In this document: positions 1-5,235 of the stretch, in pieces
Numbering within the stretch: the first letter of the stretch is position 1
Layout: each line of letters opens with the position of its first letter
NCBI GenBank assembly: GCA_022710245.1
Contig: JAKLHH010000472.1
Coordinates: forward strand, 1-6,285
Direction of reading: 5' to 3'
Source: Myxococcota bacterium
Lineage (GTDB): Bacteria; Myxococcota; Polyangia; GCA-2747355; JAKLHH01
DNA: 6,285 nt
Made by a program: the position numbers and the translations under genes
The notes under the pieces: generated by a model
What the model was told of the DNA's origin: nothing
The model's input: only the letters and a program-made list of their open reading frames with translations
The model's database searches: none

Positions 1-1
1 A

Positions 2-110
2 CGTGCAGATGCCCGCGACGTGCTGGCGTGCAGATGCTCTCGACGTGCAGATGCCCTCGACGTGCTGGCGTGCAGATGCCCTCGACGTGCAGATGCCCTC
101 GACGTGCTGG
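2..110. repeat. Composite 42-bp tandem repeat (17+17+8 bp), cut by left edge
   Basis: Two modules alternate. One is 17 bp (CGTGCAGATGCCCTCGA) and the other is 8 bp (CGTGCTGG). The order is 17 (2-18), 8 (19-26), 17 (27-43), 17 (44-60), 8 (61-68), 17 (69-85), 17 (86-102), 8 (103-110). The higher-order unit is therefore 42 bp (17+17+8), with full copies at 27-68 and 69-110 and a partial copy at 2-26. The copies are nearly identical: one C-to-G change in the first module and one C-to-T change in the second. All modules begin with CGTGC, which suggests growth by slippage. The array starts 24 bp past the glycosyltransferase stop codon and probably continues left of the window. It could be read in frame on the plus strand (42 is divisible by 3), but I see no gene that uses it. 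Confidence 0.93.
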
Positions 111-134
111 CGTGGGTGGGGTGGGGTGCGGTGG
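108..134 (-). terminator. Possible Rho-dependent termination zone after the glycosyltransferase gene
   Basis: Just downstream of the TAG stop of the minus-strand glycosyltransferase, the transcript would be C-rich and almost G-free: three runs of three or four C separated by single A residues, then more CC steps. C-rich, G-poor, unstructured RNA is the usual character of a Rho loading site. There is no hairpin followed by a U-run, so an intrinsic terminator is not supported. The plus strand of the same stretch is G-rich (GGG at 114-116, GGGG at 118-121 and 123-126). This is inference from composition only. Confidence 0.25.
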
Positions 135-1784
135 CTACGCCGGGACCGGCTGCTTCGCCAGCCCCTCGAGGGTGGTGACGAGCTTGCCCGCCACGGCGCG
201 CCAGTCGTAGCGCTCCACCGCGAGCCCGCGGAGCGCCTCGGCGTGGACGCGGCCGAGCTTGAGCGCGGCCACGCTGTTCGCGACGATGTCCGCCACCGTG
301 TGCTCCTCCTCGAGGCGGAGCTTCATCAGCTCGCCGCTCCCCGGGACCGCGGCGCCCACCGCGTCGATCGAGGCGCCCATCCCCGCGTGGTAGATGCCGA
401 GCGGGAAGACGCCGGAGGCGAGCGCCTCGAGGAAGACCAGCGGCCCTGCCTCGGCGACGATGGAGGGGAAGATGGCGACGTCGCAGCAGGGGAAGAGGTA
501 GCGCAGCTCGCGGTGCGTGAGGTACCCGGTGAAGATCACCCGCTCGCTGACGTGCTGCTCGCGCGCCGCGCGGAAGTACTCGTCGAGCTTCCCCTCGGCC
601 TCGAGGCTGGCCAGGTACTTCTCCAGGTGCCCGAGCGGCTCGGCCTCGCGCCCGCCCTCGAGGTAACGCCCCCAGCGCACCAGGTTGCGGAAGAGCTGCC
701 GCTTGCCGTTGTCGAGCGCCCAGAGCATGGCCTCCAGCGGCTCGCGCATGGGCCCGTGGCCGACGACCAGCAGCCGCGCCTTCGGCTCCTGCGCGAGGAT
801 CGAGGGGAGCGCCGCGATCACGCACTGGATGCCCTTGCTCACGATCAGGCGCCCGACGAAGAGGAGGGTCCTCTCGCCCTCCCAGTCGACCGCGGCGAGC
901 TTCGCCTCGCAGTCGGTGTCGGTGTGCTTGGCGGTGTAGTCGGCGGCCTGGCTGAGCACGCGCCGCAGGCTCTCCTGCTCGATGGTGTCGCCGAGCCGGT
1001 GGCGCATGGTGCTGGTCAGCTCGGGCCCCTTGCCGCGCTCGACCCCGGAGAGCGCCTCGCCGAGCCGCTCCAGGTTCTCGCGGCGCCGCGCGGGCGGCGT
1101 CGGCTCGAAGAGGCCGGTGTCGACGCCGAGGTTGAGGTCGACGGTCTTCTCCGCGACGCCCGGCACCTCGGCGAAGATGCTGGTCACGCGGCTGCGGATC
1201 TCTGGCCCGATGACGAAGATGCGCCTCGCCTTGCTGAAGGCCGAGGCCGCGAAGCGGTAGAAGCGCGGGTCCTTCTTCACCGCGTACTCGAGCGCGCTCC
1301 CGTGCGGCATGATCACGAAGGGGAGCCCGCGCGGCTCGCAGACGCGCTCGGCGACGACGGACATCAGCACCGCGTGGTTCACGTGGACCGCGGTGATCGG
1401 GTGCTGGCTGACGAGCTGCTCGAGGACCTGCACGTTGCGGCGCAGGTAGTCCTCGATGGTCGCGTCGTCGAGCTCGATCATCGGCACGACCTTCGTGTAC
1501 TCCTCGTACTTGTCCCAGACGTAGACGGGCAGGACGCCGCCGAGGGTGGGCTTGTGCAGGACGCAGCGGCCCGGGTAGGGCACCTGCCGCTGCAGGGTGA
1601 GGCGCGGCTTGCCGCTGCCGTCGTAGCGGATCGCCTGCGCCACGTAGTCGAACTTCTCGGGGTGCGGCTCCTGACACATCAGGTGCACGGTCTCGCCCGC
1701 CTGACAGAGCGTGCGCACGATCGACTGCGTCCACAGGTTCGAGCCGGAGCCATCGAGGAGATAGCCGTGAAGGATAGCGATCAT
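135..1784 (-). CDS. GT4-type glycosyltransferase (GT-B fold) with two long insertions
   Basis: The predicted product is a 549-residue retaining glycosyltransferase of the GT4/group 1 type, which moves a sugar from a nucleotide-sugar donor to an unidentified acceptor. The N-terminal domain has a glycine/serine loop (residues 11-15, DGSGS) and MPHGS at 159-163. The C-terminal domain has the FVGRLIVSKG motif at 309-318, with donor-phosphate-binding R312 and K317 by family analogy. It also has the E-x7-E signature with E445 and E453. Usual family members are about 350-430 residues. The extra length lies mainly in a charged stretch around 230-305 between the two domains and another around 355-412 inside the donor domain. 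There is no signal peptide or membrane helix, so it is probably cytoplasmic or peripheral. The start at 1784 is chosen because AGAGGG lies 6 nt upstream and the following residues match the family N-terminus. An in-frame extension to 1979 is possible but would overlap the divergent gene and has random-looking sequence. Donor and acceptor are unknown; there are no other glycan genes in view. Confidence 0.9.
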   Translation of the reverse strand: MIAILHGYLLDGSGSNLWTQSIVRTLCQAGETVHLMCQEPHPEKFDYVAQAIRYDGSGKPRLTLQRQVPYPGRCVLHKPTLGGVLPVYVWDKYEEYTKVVPMIELDDATIEDYLRRNVQVLEQLVSQHPITAVHVNHAVLMSVVAERVCEPRGLPFVIMPHGSALEYAVKKDPRFYRFAASAFSKARRIFVIGPEIRSRVTSIFAEVPGVAEKTVDLNLGVDTGLFEPTPPARRRENLERLGEALSGVERGKGPELTSTMRHRLGDTIEQESLRRVLSQAADYTAKHTDTDCEAKLAAVDWEGERTLLFVGRLIVSKGIQCVIAALPSILAQEPKARLLVVGHGPMREPLEAMLWALDNGKRQLFRNLVRWGRYLEGGREAEPLGHLEKYLASLEAEGKLDEYFRAAREQHVSERVIFTGYLTHRELRYLFPCCDVAIFPSIVAEAGPLVFLEALASGVFPLGIYHAGMGASIDAVGAAVPGSGELMKLRLEEEHTVADIVANSVAALKLGRVHAEALRGLAVERYDWRAVAGKLVTTLEGLAKQPVPA

Positions 1785-1934
1785 CGACTGCCCTCTTCGG
1801 TTGCCCCCGTAGTATCGTGTCTGCCAGCGACAAAGACCAGAGCGGAGTGGGGCGTCACCTGATGCTCCGCCGCCTGCAGGGGCCACCGCTGGTCCGCTCC
1901 GCCGCGACCAGCAACTCGCCCGCAGAGGTGCGTG
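1785..1934. promoter_or_regulatory. 150-bp divergent intergenic region
   Basis: This region separates the start codons of the glycosyltransferase (minus) and the HMGL-like gene (plus), so both promoters should lie here. The right end holds the AGAGG ribosome-binding site of the plus gene (1924-1928). The left end holds the AGAGGG site of the minus gene. I see a weak minus-strand promoter candidate and no convincing plus-strand one. Confidence 0.5.
1811..1839 (-). promoter_or_regulatory. Weak sigma70-like promoter candidate for the glycosyltransferase
   Basis: On the minus strand TGGTCT (1839-1834, 3 of 6 matches to TTGACA) and GATACT (1816-1811, 4 of 6 matches to TATAAT) are separated by exactly 17 bp. 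They would give a leader of about 20 nt that includes the ribosome-binding site. Spacing and position fit, but the hexamers are poor, so this is a candidate only. Confidence 0.25.
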
Positions 1935-3041
1935 ATGCGAGAGCTCGAGGACGACGATCCGCCCAGCCTGCTGCGCCACCTCTTCCCCGCCGGCGGCCTG
2001 CCCGGCTTCGCGCTCGCCGGCGAGCCCCTCGCGGCCGCCGTGGCGCCGTCGGTCCGCTGCGTCGACGCCACGCTCTCCGCCGGACGCGCGCTGCTCCGGC
2101 AGCCCTCGCCCGCGCAGGCGGTCGCGCTCTGGGAGCTCCTCGAGCGGGCCGGCCGCCCCGGCGGCCTCGTCGCCCGCGTCGAGCTCGCCCTCGAGGACGC
2201 CGCGGACCGCGCGCTCCTCGAGCTCGCGCTCTCACGTCGCGAGGAGGGCGAGAGCCACCTCGAGCCGGTGCCGCTCCTCGCGCCGGAGCCGGCCGCGGTC
2301 GCCGCGCTCCGCGGGCTCCACCTCGCCGAGGTCGGGCTCTCCTGGCCAGCCTCGGACCACCTCCTGGCCGAGGGCGGCCGCGTCGCGCGGGCGAGCGAGG
2401 CACGGCGGCTCCTCGCGCTCCTCGACGCGTGCGCCGAGGCGGGCCTGCGGCCGCGGCTCCAGCTCCTCGACGTGACCCGCGCCGACCTCGACGGCTGCCT
2501 GCTCCCGCTCCTCGAGGGAGCCGCGCGGCACCTCGCGAGGAGCGGGGCGCCGCCGCTCCGCCTGCGCCTCTGCGACAGCTACGGCCTCGGCCTGCCCTTC
2601 GCCCAGGCCGCGCCGCCCCGCTCGCTGCCGCGGCTCCTCGGGCGGCTGCGCGAGGTCCTCGGGCTCGGACCCGACCAGCTCGAGGTGGAGGCGCGCGAGG
2701 ATCTCGGCCTCGCGCTCGCGTGCAGCCTCGCCGCGCTGGCGCACGGCGCGGGGAGCGTCGTCGGCGCTCTCGGCGGCGCTGGCGAGCGCGCGGGGCTGGC
2801 GGCGACCGAGCTCCTCCTCGTCCACCTCGCGGGCTACTGGAGCACGGAGGTGGACCTCGCGGCGATCGAGCCCGCCCTCTCTATCGTCGGTGAGCTCGGC
2901 CTCGCGCTGGGGCCACGCCATCCGCTCTGGGGGCAGGACGCGCTCAGCTCGTCGTCTTCGCGCTGGCCGCGCGACCTCGAGCACCGCGGGCCCTTCCACA
3001 CCGAGCGCGCGCTCGGGCGGTCGCGGCGCTCTCGGGGCTAG
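1935..3041 (+). CDS. HMGL/DRE-TIM family protein related to 2-isopropylmalate/homocitrate synthase, probable pseudoenzyme
   Basis: This 368-residue protein can be aligned by eye to the aldolase-like barrel of 2-isopropylmalate and homocitrate synthases. VRCVDATLSAG (40-50) matches the family's D-x-T-L-R-D-G motif at strand 1, and CDSYG (213-217) matches cDTvG. EAREDLGLALA (252-262) matches HxHNDxGLAxA, and GGAGERAGL (280-288) matches GxGERxGN. HPLWGQDAL (329-337) matches the post-barrel segment before the HeSGIH region. The catalytic Arg-Asp pair is Ser48-Ala49, both metal-binding His are Glu252 and Arg254, and the metal-binding Asn is Leu288. The HeSGIH stretch is also absent, as is the C-terminal regulatory domain. 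Known chemistry of the family is divalent-metal-dependent condensation of acetyl-CoA with a 2-oxoacid; this protein should not be able to do it. It contains no Lys and no Asn and is about 20 percent Leu (75 residues). ATG 1935 is preferred over GTG 1932 because AGAGG (1924-1928) lies 6 nt before it. A structural, regulatory or altered-substrate role is possible. Confidence 0.8.
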   Translation: MRELEDDDPPSLLRHLFPAGGLPGFALAGEPLAAAVAPSVRCVDATLSAGRALLRQPSPAQAVALWELLERAGRPGGLVARVELALEDAADRALLELALSRREEGESHLEPVPLLAPEPAAVAALRGLHLAEVGLSWPASDHLLAEGGRVARASEARRLLALLDACAEAGLRPRLQLLDVTRADLDGCLLPLLEGAARHLARSGAPPLRLRLCDSYGLGLPFAQAAPPRSLPRLLGRLREVLGLGPDQLEVEAREDLGLALACSLAALAHGAGSVVGALGGAGERAGLAATELLLVHLAGYWSTEVDLAAIEPALSIVGELGLALGPRHPLWGQDALSSSSSRWPRDLEHRGPFHTERALGRSRRSRG

Positions 3042-3098
3042 CGGCGCGCTCGAGCGAACGCAGCGGCGGTCGCGCTCCTAGCTGCGAGCGAGTGAGGG

Positions 3099-3120
3099 GC
3101 GCGCTCGGTGCGCGCTCGGT
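3099..3120. repeat. 11-bp tandem duplication
   Basis: GCGCGCTCGGT is repeated exactly at 3099-3109 and 3110-3120 and is followed by a partial third copy (GCTCG). It lies 57 bp after the stop codon of the HMGL-like gene. It looks like simple slippage. Confidence 0.8.
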
Positions 3121-3230
3121 GCTCGTTACCCGCTCGCACCTGAGGGCTGCGCTCGCCGCGCTGCGTGAACTCCCACACCACTTGCGAAGGCTCCCCCGCG
3201 CGGCCCGCCGGCGCCTGTCGGCGAGCAGCG

Positions 3231-3249
3231 CTGATCCTGCGAAGATCAG
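3231..3249. other. Hairpin with 6-bp perfect stem
   Basis: CTGATC (3231-3236) pairs perfectly with GATCAG (3244-3249) around a 7-nt loop. A second small hairpin, GGGC-GGC-GCCC, follows at 3251-3261. They lie about 190 nt past the stop of the plus-strand gene and could stabilise its 3' end. No U-tract follows, so a terminator call is not justified. Confidence 0.35.
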
Positions 3250-3446
3250 AGGGCGGCGCCCATGGCACCGCGGTTGCAGCCGAGTTCGGGCCTGCGAGGG
3301 GGATACGGGTAGAACCATCGGCGCGATCGCCATCGCCGCCGCGGCGGATAGGTGCCCGCCCGGCGGCGGCGCGACCGCCCACTCCTTCGCAGCAGCCACC
3401 CGGCCCGGAGGCTCAGGTCACTCCCACGTCCCGGCGGTCTCTCGGG

Positions 3447-3584
3447 GCAGGTTTGAAGCCTGCACCCACTTTCCGCTCGCTTCTTGGCGAACTCTGCACT
3501 CAGGTCCGAGACCTGACCGCACTTTCCGCTCTCCGCGTAGCGGTCTCAGGGTGCAGGTTCCAAACCTGCCCCCGGTTTCCGCTC
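3447..3584. repeat. Three 53-bp-spaced hairpin repeats with compensatory arm changes
   Basis: Three 17-nt inverted repeats start at 3447, 3500 and 3553, exactly 53 bp apart. Each has 7-bp arms and a 3-nt loop. Copy 1 is GCAGGTT/TGA/AGCCTGC, with one T-G wobble. Copy 2 is TCAGGTC/CGA/GACCTGA and is perfect. Copy 3 is GCAGGTT/CCA/AACCTGC and is perfect. Each is followed 4 bp later by the same tail, (AC/GG)TTTCCGCTC, at 3468-3478, 3521-3531 and 3574-3584. The sequence before copies 1 and 3 also shares GCGGTCTC. Arm positions 1 and 7 change on both sides together (G-C to T-A, T-A to C-G), so pairing is kept while sequence varies. The form is like REP-type palindromic intergenic elements, but no associated transposase is in view. 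The hairpins might also act at the 3' ends of the two convergent transcripts. Confidence 0.9.
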
Positions 3585-3710
3585 ACCGTCGCGGCGAAGG
3601 CTCACCGTCGCGGCGAAGGCTCAACGTCGCGGCGAAGGCTCAACGTCGCGGCGAAGGCTCACGTCGCGGTGAAGGCTCACGTCGCGGCGAAGGCTCACGT
3701 CGCGGCGAAG
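3581..3710. repeat. Seven-copy 18/19-bp direct tandem array
   Basis: Four 19-bp copies begin at 3581, 3600, 3619 and 3638. Three 18-bp copies begin at 3657, 3675 and 3693. The consensus is GCTCA(C/A)CGTCGCGGCGAAG, with the 18-bp form lacking one base after GCTCA. Variants are grouped as ACC, ACC, AAC, AAC, AC, AC, AC, which is the pattern left by stepwise local duplication. The fifth copy has one extra C-to-T change. The first GCTC is also the end of the third hairpin unit's tail, so the array seems to have grown out of that element. There are no spacers, so this is not CRISPR. Translation gives low-complexity RRGEGS-type peptide, not a credible protein. Confidence 0.95.
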
Positions 3711-3798
3711 CGCGCCGACACGAAGATGCGAGAGTAAAGAGCGCGAGCGCGCGGCGAAGCGCGCCGACACGAAGATGCGAGAGCAAAGAGTGCGAGGC
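3701..3798. repeat. 49-bp direct tandem duplication
   Basis: Positions 3701-3749 and 3750-3798 match at nearly every base over 49 bp. They differ by two transitions (T/C, C/T) and a swapped final GC pair. Each copy starts with CGCGGCGAAG, which is also the last ten bases of the 18-bp array unit. The duplication therefore copied the end of that array together with flanking unique sequence. A shorter degenerate GCGAGGCGAG motif continues to 3813, just before the stop codon of the minus-strand gene. Confidence 0.93.
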
Positions 3799-3818
3799 GA
3801 GCGCGAGGCGAGGCTAAC

Positions 3819-4841
3819 CTAGTTCCGGATCGCGAAGGGCCACTGCAGGCGGGCGTCGTCGCCGACGAACTTCGGGAAGCTGGTCTCGCGCACGAGGCGC
3901 TCGACGCACTTGCCGGTCGCCGTGCCGGCGAGCTTGCCCGACACCTTCACCGTCTTCACCTTCCCCTCGGGGGAGACCAGGATCTCCGCCGGCGTCTCGC
4001 CCTGCTCGCCGAACTGCTCGTAGCAGGTGTGCAGGTCACCGCCGACCTGCAGCATCAGCGCGCTCACCGCCGCCTTGGGCAGCCCCGTCGGCAGCACCGG
4101 CTTGGCGACGACCTTCTTCGGCTGGTTCTGCACGCAGGTCATGTCCGTCTTGTCGACGAGGAACTTGCCCGCCATCGCCGGCGCCGCGCCGTAGACCTTG
4201 CCCTCGCAGCGATCGTAGACGCGGTGGCCGACGAGCTCGAACTGGATGACGCCGTACTTGTACTTCTTGCCGAGCATGGTCACGCCGGCGACCGGCCGGT
4301 AGATCAGATCGAGGCGCAGCGAGGGCAGGATCTGCTCGTTGAACTTCTTCTCGGTCATCGTCGCCGGCAGGTCGATCTTGTACGTGGTGACGCCGATGTC
4401 GCCGAGGTCGTACATCAGCTTGCCGCGACGGATCTTGATCTCCTTCGGCATCTTGAAGAGGAAGAAGCGCCCCTTCGAGACGTCGCCGCCCTCGCGCTCG
4501 AGCATCGGCTCCTTGCAGGTGAGGCAGCCCAGCACCTCGAGCTCCGCCACCGGCTTCGGCTTCGCCTTGAAGCGGACCACGAGCGGCCCCGCGTCCGAGG
4601 CCTCGAAGGTCGAGCGGTAGACCTTCGCCTGGTGCTGCGCCTTCAGCCGCTCGTTGAGCGCGTCGCAGAAGAGCGCGCGGAAGTGCGTCTTCTCGGCGCC
4701 GCAGGTGGCGACGAAGGGGAAGAGCACCCGCTTGAGCACCGAGACCGGCAGGCTCGTCTTCTCGACGCCCTCGTAGGTCTCGGCGGCGTACGCTGGCCAG
4801 CCGAGCGCGAGGACCAGCAGCGGGACAGGCAACCATCTCAT
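3819..4841 (-). CDS. Secreted cysteine-containing protein with AgmX/PglI-like C-terminal domain
   Basis: The product is 340 residues. Residues 1-19 form a Sec-type signal peptide: a short charged start, a hydrophobic core PVPLLVLALGWPAY, and an A-Y-A-A cleavage site. There is no lipobox cysteine, so a soluble periplasmic or exported protein is expected. The middle (about 30-240) is not recognised; it is lysine-rich and has a C106-x2-C109 motif. The last 75 residues fit the tail seen in myxobacterial AgmX/PglI-type proteins. This includes LHTCYEQF (270-277), a GKVKTVKVSGKL beta-strand stretch (293-304), C312 in GKCVERLV, SFPKF (321-325) and terminal WPFAIRN. C273 and C312 are the usual conserved cysteine pair, probably a disulphide. 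The mature chain has eight cysteines. The start at 4841 is supported by the signal peptide and an AGGAG site 8 nt upstream. A 106-residue in-frame extension to 5159 would bury the signal peptide. It is convergent with the HMGL-like gene. Function unknown. Confidence 0.85.
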   Translation of the reverse strand: MRWLPVPLLVLALGWPAYAAETYEGVEKTSLPVSVLKRVLFPFVATCGAEKTHFRALFCDALNERLKAQHQAKVYRSTFEASDAGPLVVRFKAKPKPVAELEVLGCLTCKEPMLEREGGDVSKGRFFLFKMPKEIKIRRGKLMYDLGDIGVTTYKIDLPATMTEKKFNEQILPSLRLDLIYRPVAGVTMLGKKYKYGVIQFELVGHRVYDRCEGKVYGAAPAMAGKFLVDKTDMTCVQNQPKKVVAKPVLPTGLPKAAVSALMLQVGGDLHTCYEQFGEQGETPAEILVSPEGKVKTVKVSGKLAGTATGKCVERLVRETSFPKFVGDDARLQWPFAIRN

Positions 4842-4905
4842 CGAAGGCTCTCCTCCCGGACGCGCGCGGGCGTCCGACGGGCGGCGGATCCTCAAGCGAC
4901 GGCGC

Positions 4906-4926
4906 GCGGGTCGGGACAGGACCCGC
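4906..4926 (-). other. Leader hairpin upstream of the secreted-protein gene
   Basis: GCGGGTC (4906-4912) pairs perfectly with GACCCGC (4920-4926) around a 7-nt loop. It would fall in the 5' leader of the minus-strand transcript, between the predicted promoter and the ribosome-binding site, about 65 nt before the start codon. It could affect message stability. A 7-bp GC stem can also occur by chance in DNA this rich in G and C. Confidence 0.3.
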
Positions 4927-4955
4927 AGCGGCCGCGACCACAGCAAGCGGGCCGC

Positions 4956-4984
4956 ACTATACCCAAGCCTTTCCTGCGCGTCCA
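4956..4984 (-). promoter_or_regulatory. Sigma70-like promoter for the secreted-protein gene
   Basis: On the minus strand TGGACG (4984-4979, 4 of 6 matches to TTGACA) and TATAGT (4961-4956, 5 of 6 matches to TATAAT) are separated by exactly 17 bp. It is the best promoter match in the window. It would give a leader of about 105-110 nt that contains the hairpin at 4906-4926. Transcription should start near 4949. Confidence 0.5.
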
Positions 4985-5042
4985 CAGCCTCGGCGGTTGC
5001 CGGTGTGGCGTTTTCTGCTAGTGCACCGTGGCAAAACTGGGA

Positions 5043-5048
5043 TATAAG
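5043..5048 (+). promoter_or_regulatory. Isolated -10-like hexamer upstream of isocitrate dehydrogenase
   Basis: TATAAG (5 of 6 matches to TATAAT) lies in an AT-rich patch about 190 bp before the isocitrate dehydrogenase start. No -35 hexamer is found at 15-19 bp, and there is no extended -10 TG, so it may be chance or may need an activator. Confidence 0.2.
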
Positions 5049-5142
5049 TCCGGCCGGCGATCGCGTGGCGGGATCCGGCCGAGGCAGAGCTCGGCGAGGG
5101 ACATCGGCCGCAGGTCGGGGGCCGACCGAACGCCGATTTTGC

Positions 5143-5171
5143 TTGAGTTTTCGCCGCACAAGTCATAGATC
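5143..5171 (+). promoter_or_regulatory. Weak promoter candidate nearest to isocitrate dehydrogenase
   Basis: TTGAGT (5143-5148, 4 of 6 matches to TTGACA) and TAGATC (5166-5171, 3 of 6 matches to TATAAT) are separated by 17 bp in an AT-rich pocket. They would give a leader of about 55-60 nt. That leader contains a GCAGG/CCTGC hairpin at 5172-5188 and the strong GGAGG ribosome-binding site. Weak by sequence, but the location is better than that of the TATAAG at 5043. Confidence 0.25.
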
Positions 5172-5235
5172 GCAGGTTCACCCCCTGCACCTGGCGACCC
5201 CGCCTCCTGACGGGACCGCACCACGGAGGACGTCA

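Larger units (their letters stand above)
3042..3446. other. Gene-free left half of the convergent intergenic region
   Basis: No credible gene is present. Open frames here have arginine- and alanine-rich sequence without recognisable motifs, which is expected in GC-rich non-coding DNA. Visible elements are an 11-bp duplication (3099-3120), a 6-bp stem hairpin at 3231-3249 with another GGGC/GCCC stem at 3251-3261, and short GC palindromes such as GCGATCGC at 3323-3330. No T-run follows any hairpin, so no intrinsic terminator is called for the upstream plus-strand gene. Confidence 0.6.
4842..5235. promoter_or_regulatory. 394-bp divergent intergenic region
   Basis: This region lies between the secreted-protein gene (minus) and the isocitrate dehydrogenase gene (plus). 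It is locally more AT-rich around 4955-5050 and 5136-5170 than anything else in the window, as expected for promoters. It holds a good minus-strand promoter candidate (4956-4984), two weaker plus-strand candidates and small hairpins at 4906-4926 and 5172-5188. Open frames that cross it look like non-coding translation. Confidence 0.6.

Noticed and set aside
3..1862. A 619-codon open frame on the plus strand, antisense to the glycosyltransferase
   Set aside because: It mirrors the glycosyltransferase gene, has no family motif, and its composition (rich in Arg, Leu, Glu, His, Val) is typical of an antisense frame in GC-rich coding DNA. Its first residues are the translated tandem repeat.
1785..1979. 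Longer start for the glycosyltransferase adding 65 residues
   Set aside because: The added residues have no family similarity, would overlap the divergent gene's start, and the start at 1784 has a good ribosome-binding site and a family-like N-terminus.
1817..2893. A 358-codon plus-strand frame over the HMGL-like gene
   Set aside because: Extreme Arg/Pro/Ala composition and no motifs; it is an out-of-frame shadow of the gene at 1935-3041.
2944..3399. A 151-codon minus-strand frame across the 3' end of the HMGL-like gene
   Set aside because: Low-complexity Ala/Arg/Ser sequence, no ribosome-binding site of note, and it overlaps a well-supported gene on the other strand.
3447..3710. CRISPR array
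   Set aside because: The 18/19-bp units are directly joined without spacers. The 53-bp hairpin units have differing palindromes and partly conserved linkers. No cas genes are present.
3092..3817. Plus-strand frames of 241 and 190 codons through the repeat region
   Set aside because: Their second halves are translated tandem repeats (RRGEGS-type and VAAKAH-type), and their first halves show no recognisable sequence.
4029..5021. A 330-codon plus-strand frame antisense to the secreted-protein gene
   Set aside because: His/Arg/Leu/Asp-rich antisense composition; the minus strand has a signal peptide, a ribosome-binding site and a recognisable C-terminal domain.
5029..5045. Sigma54-type promoter (TGGCA followed by a GC element)
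   Set aside because: TGGCA is present at 5029-5033, but the expected TTGC at the correct spacing is replaced by GGAT.
4842..5159. Longer start for the secreted protein adding 106 residues
   Set aside because: It would place the signal peptide in the middle of the chain and read through the best promoter match; the added sequence has random Arg/Pro/Ala character.
5120..5198. tRNA gene ending in a T-arm-like GCAGGTTCACCCCCTGC
   Set aside because: The T-loop lacks the invariant A58, no 5' strand pairs with the would-be acceptor stem, and no D or anticodon arm can be folded.
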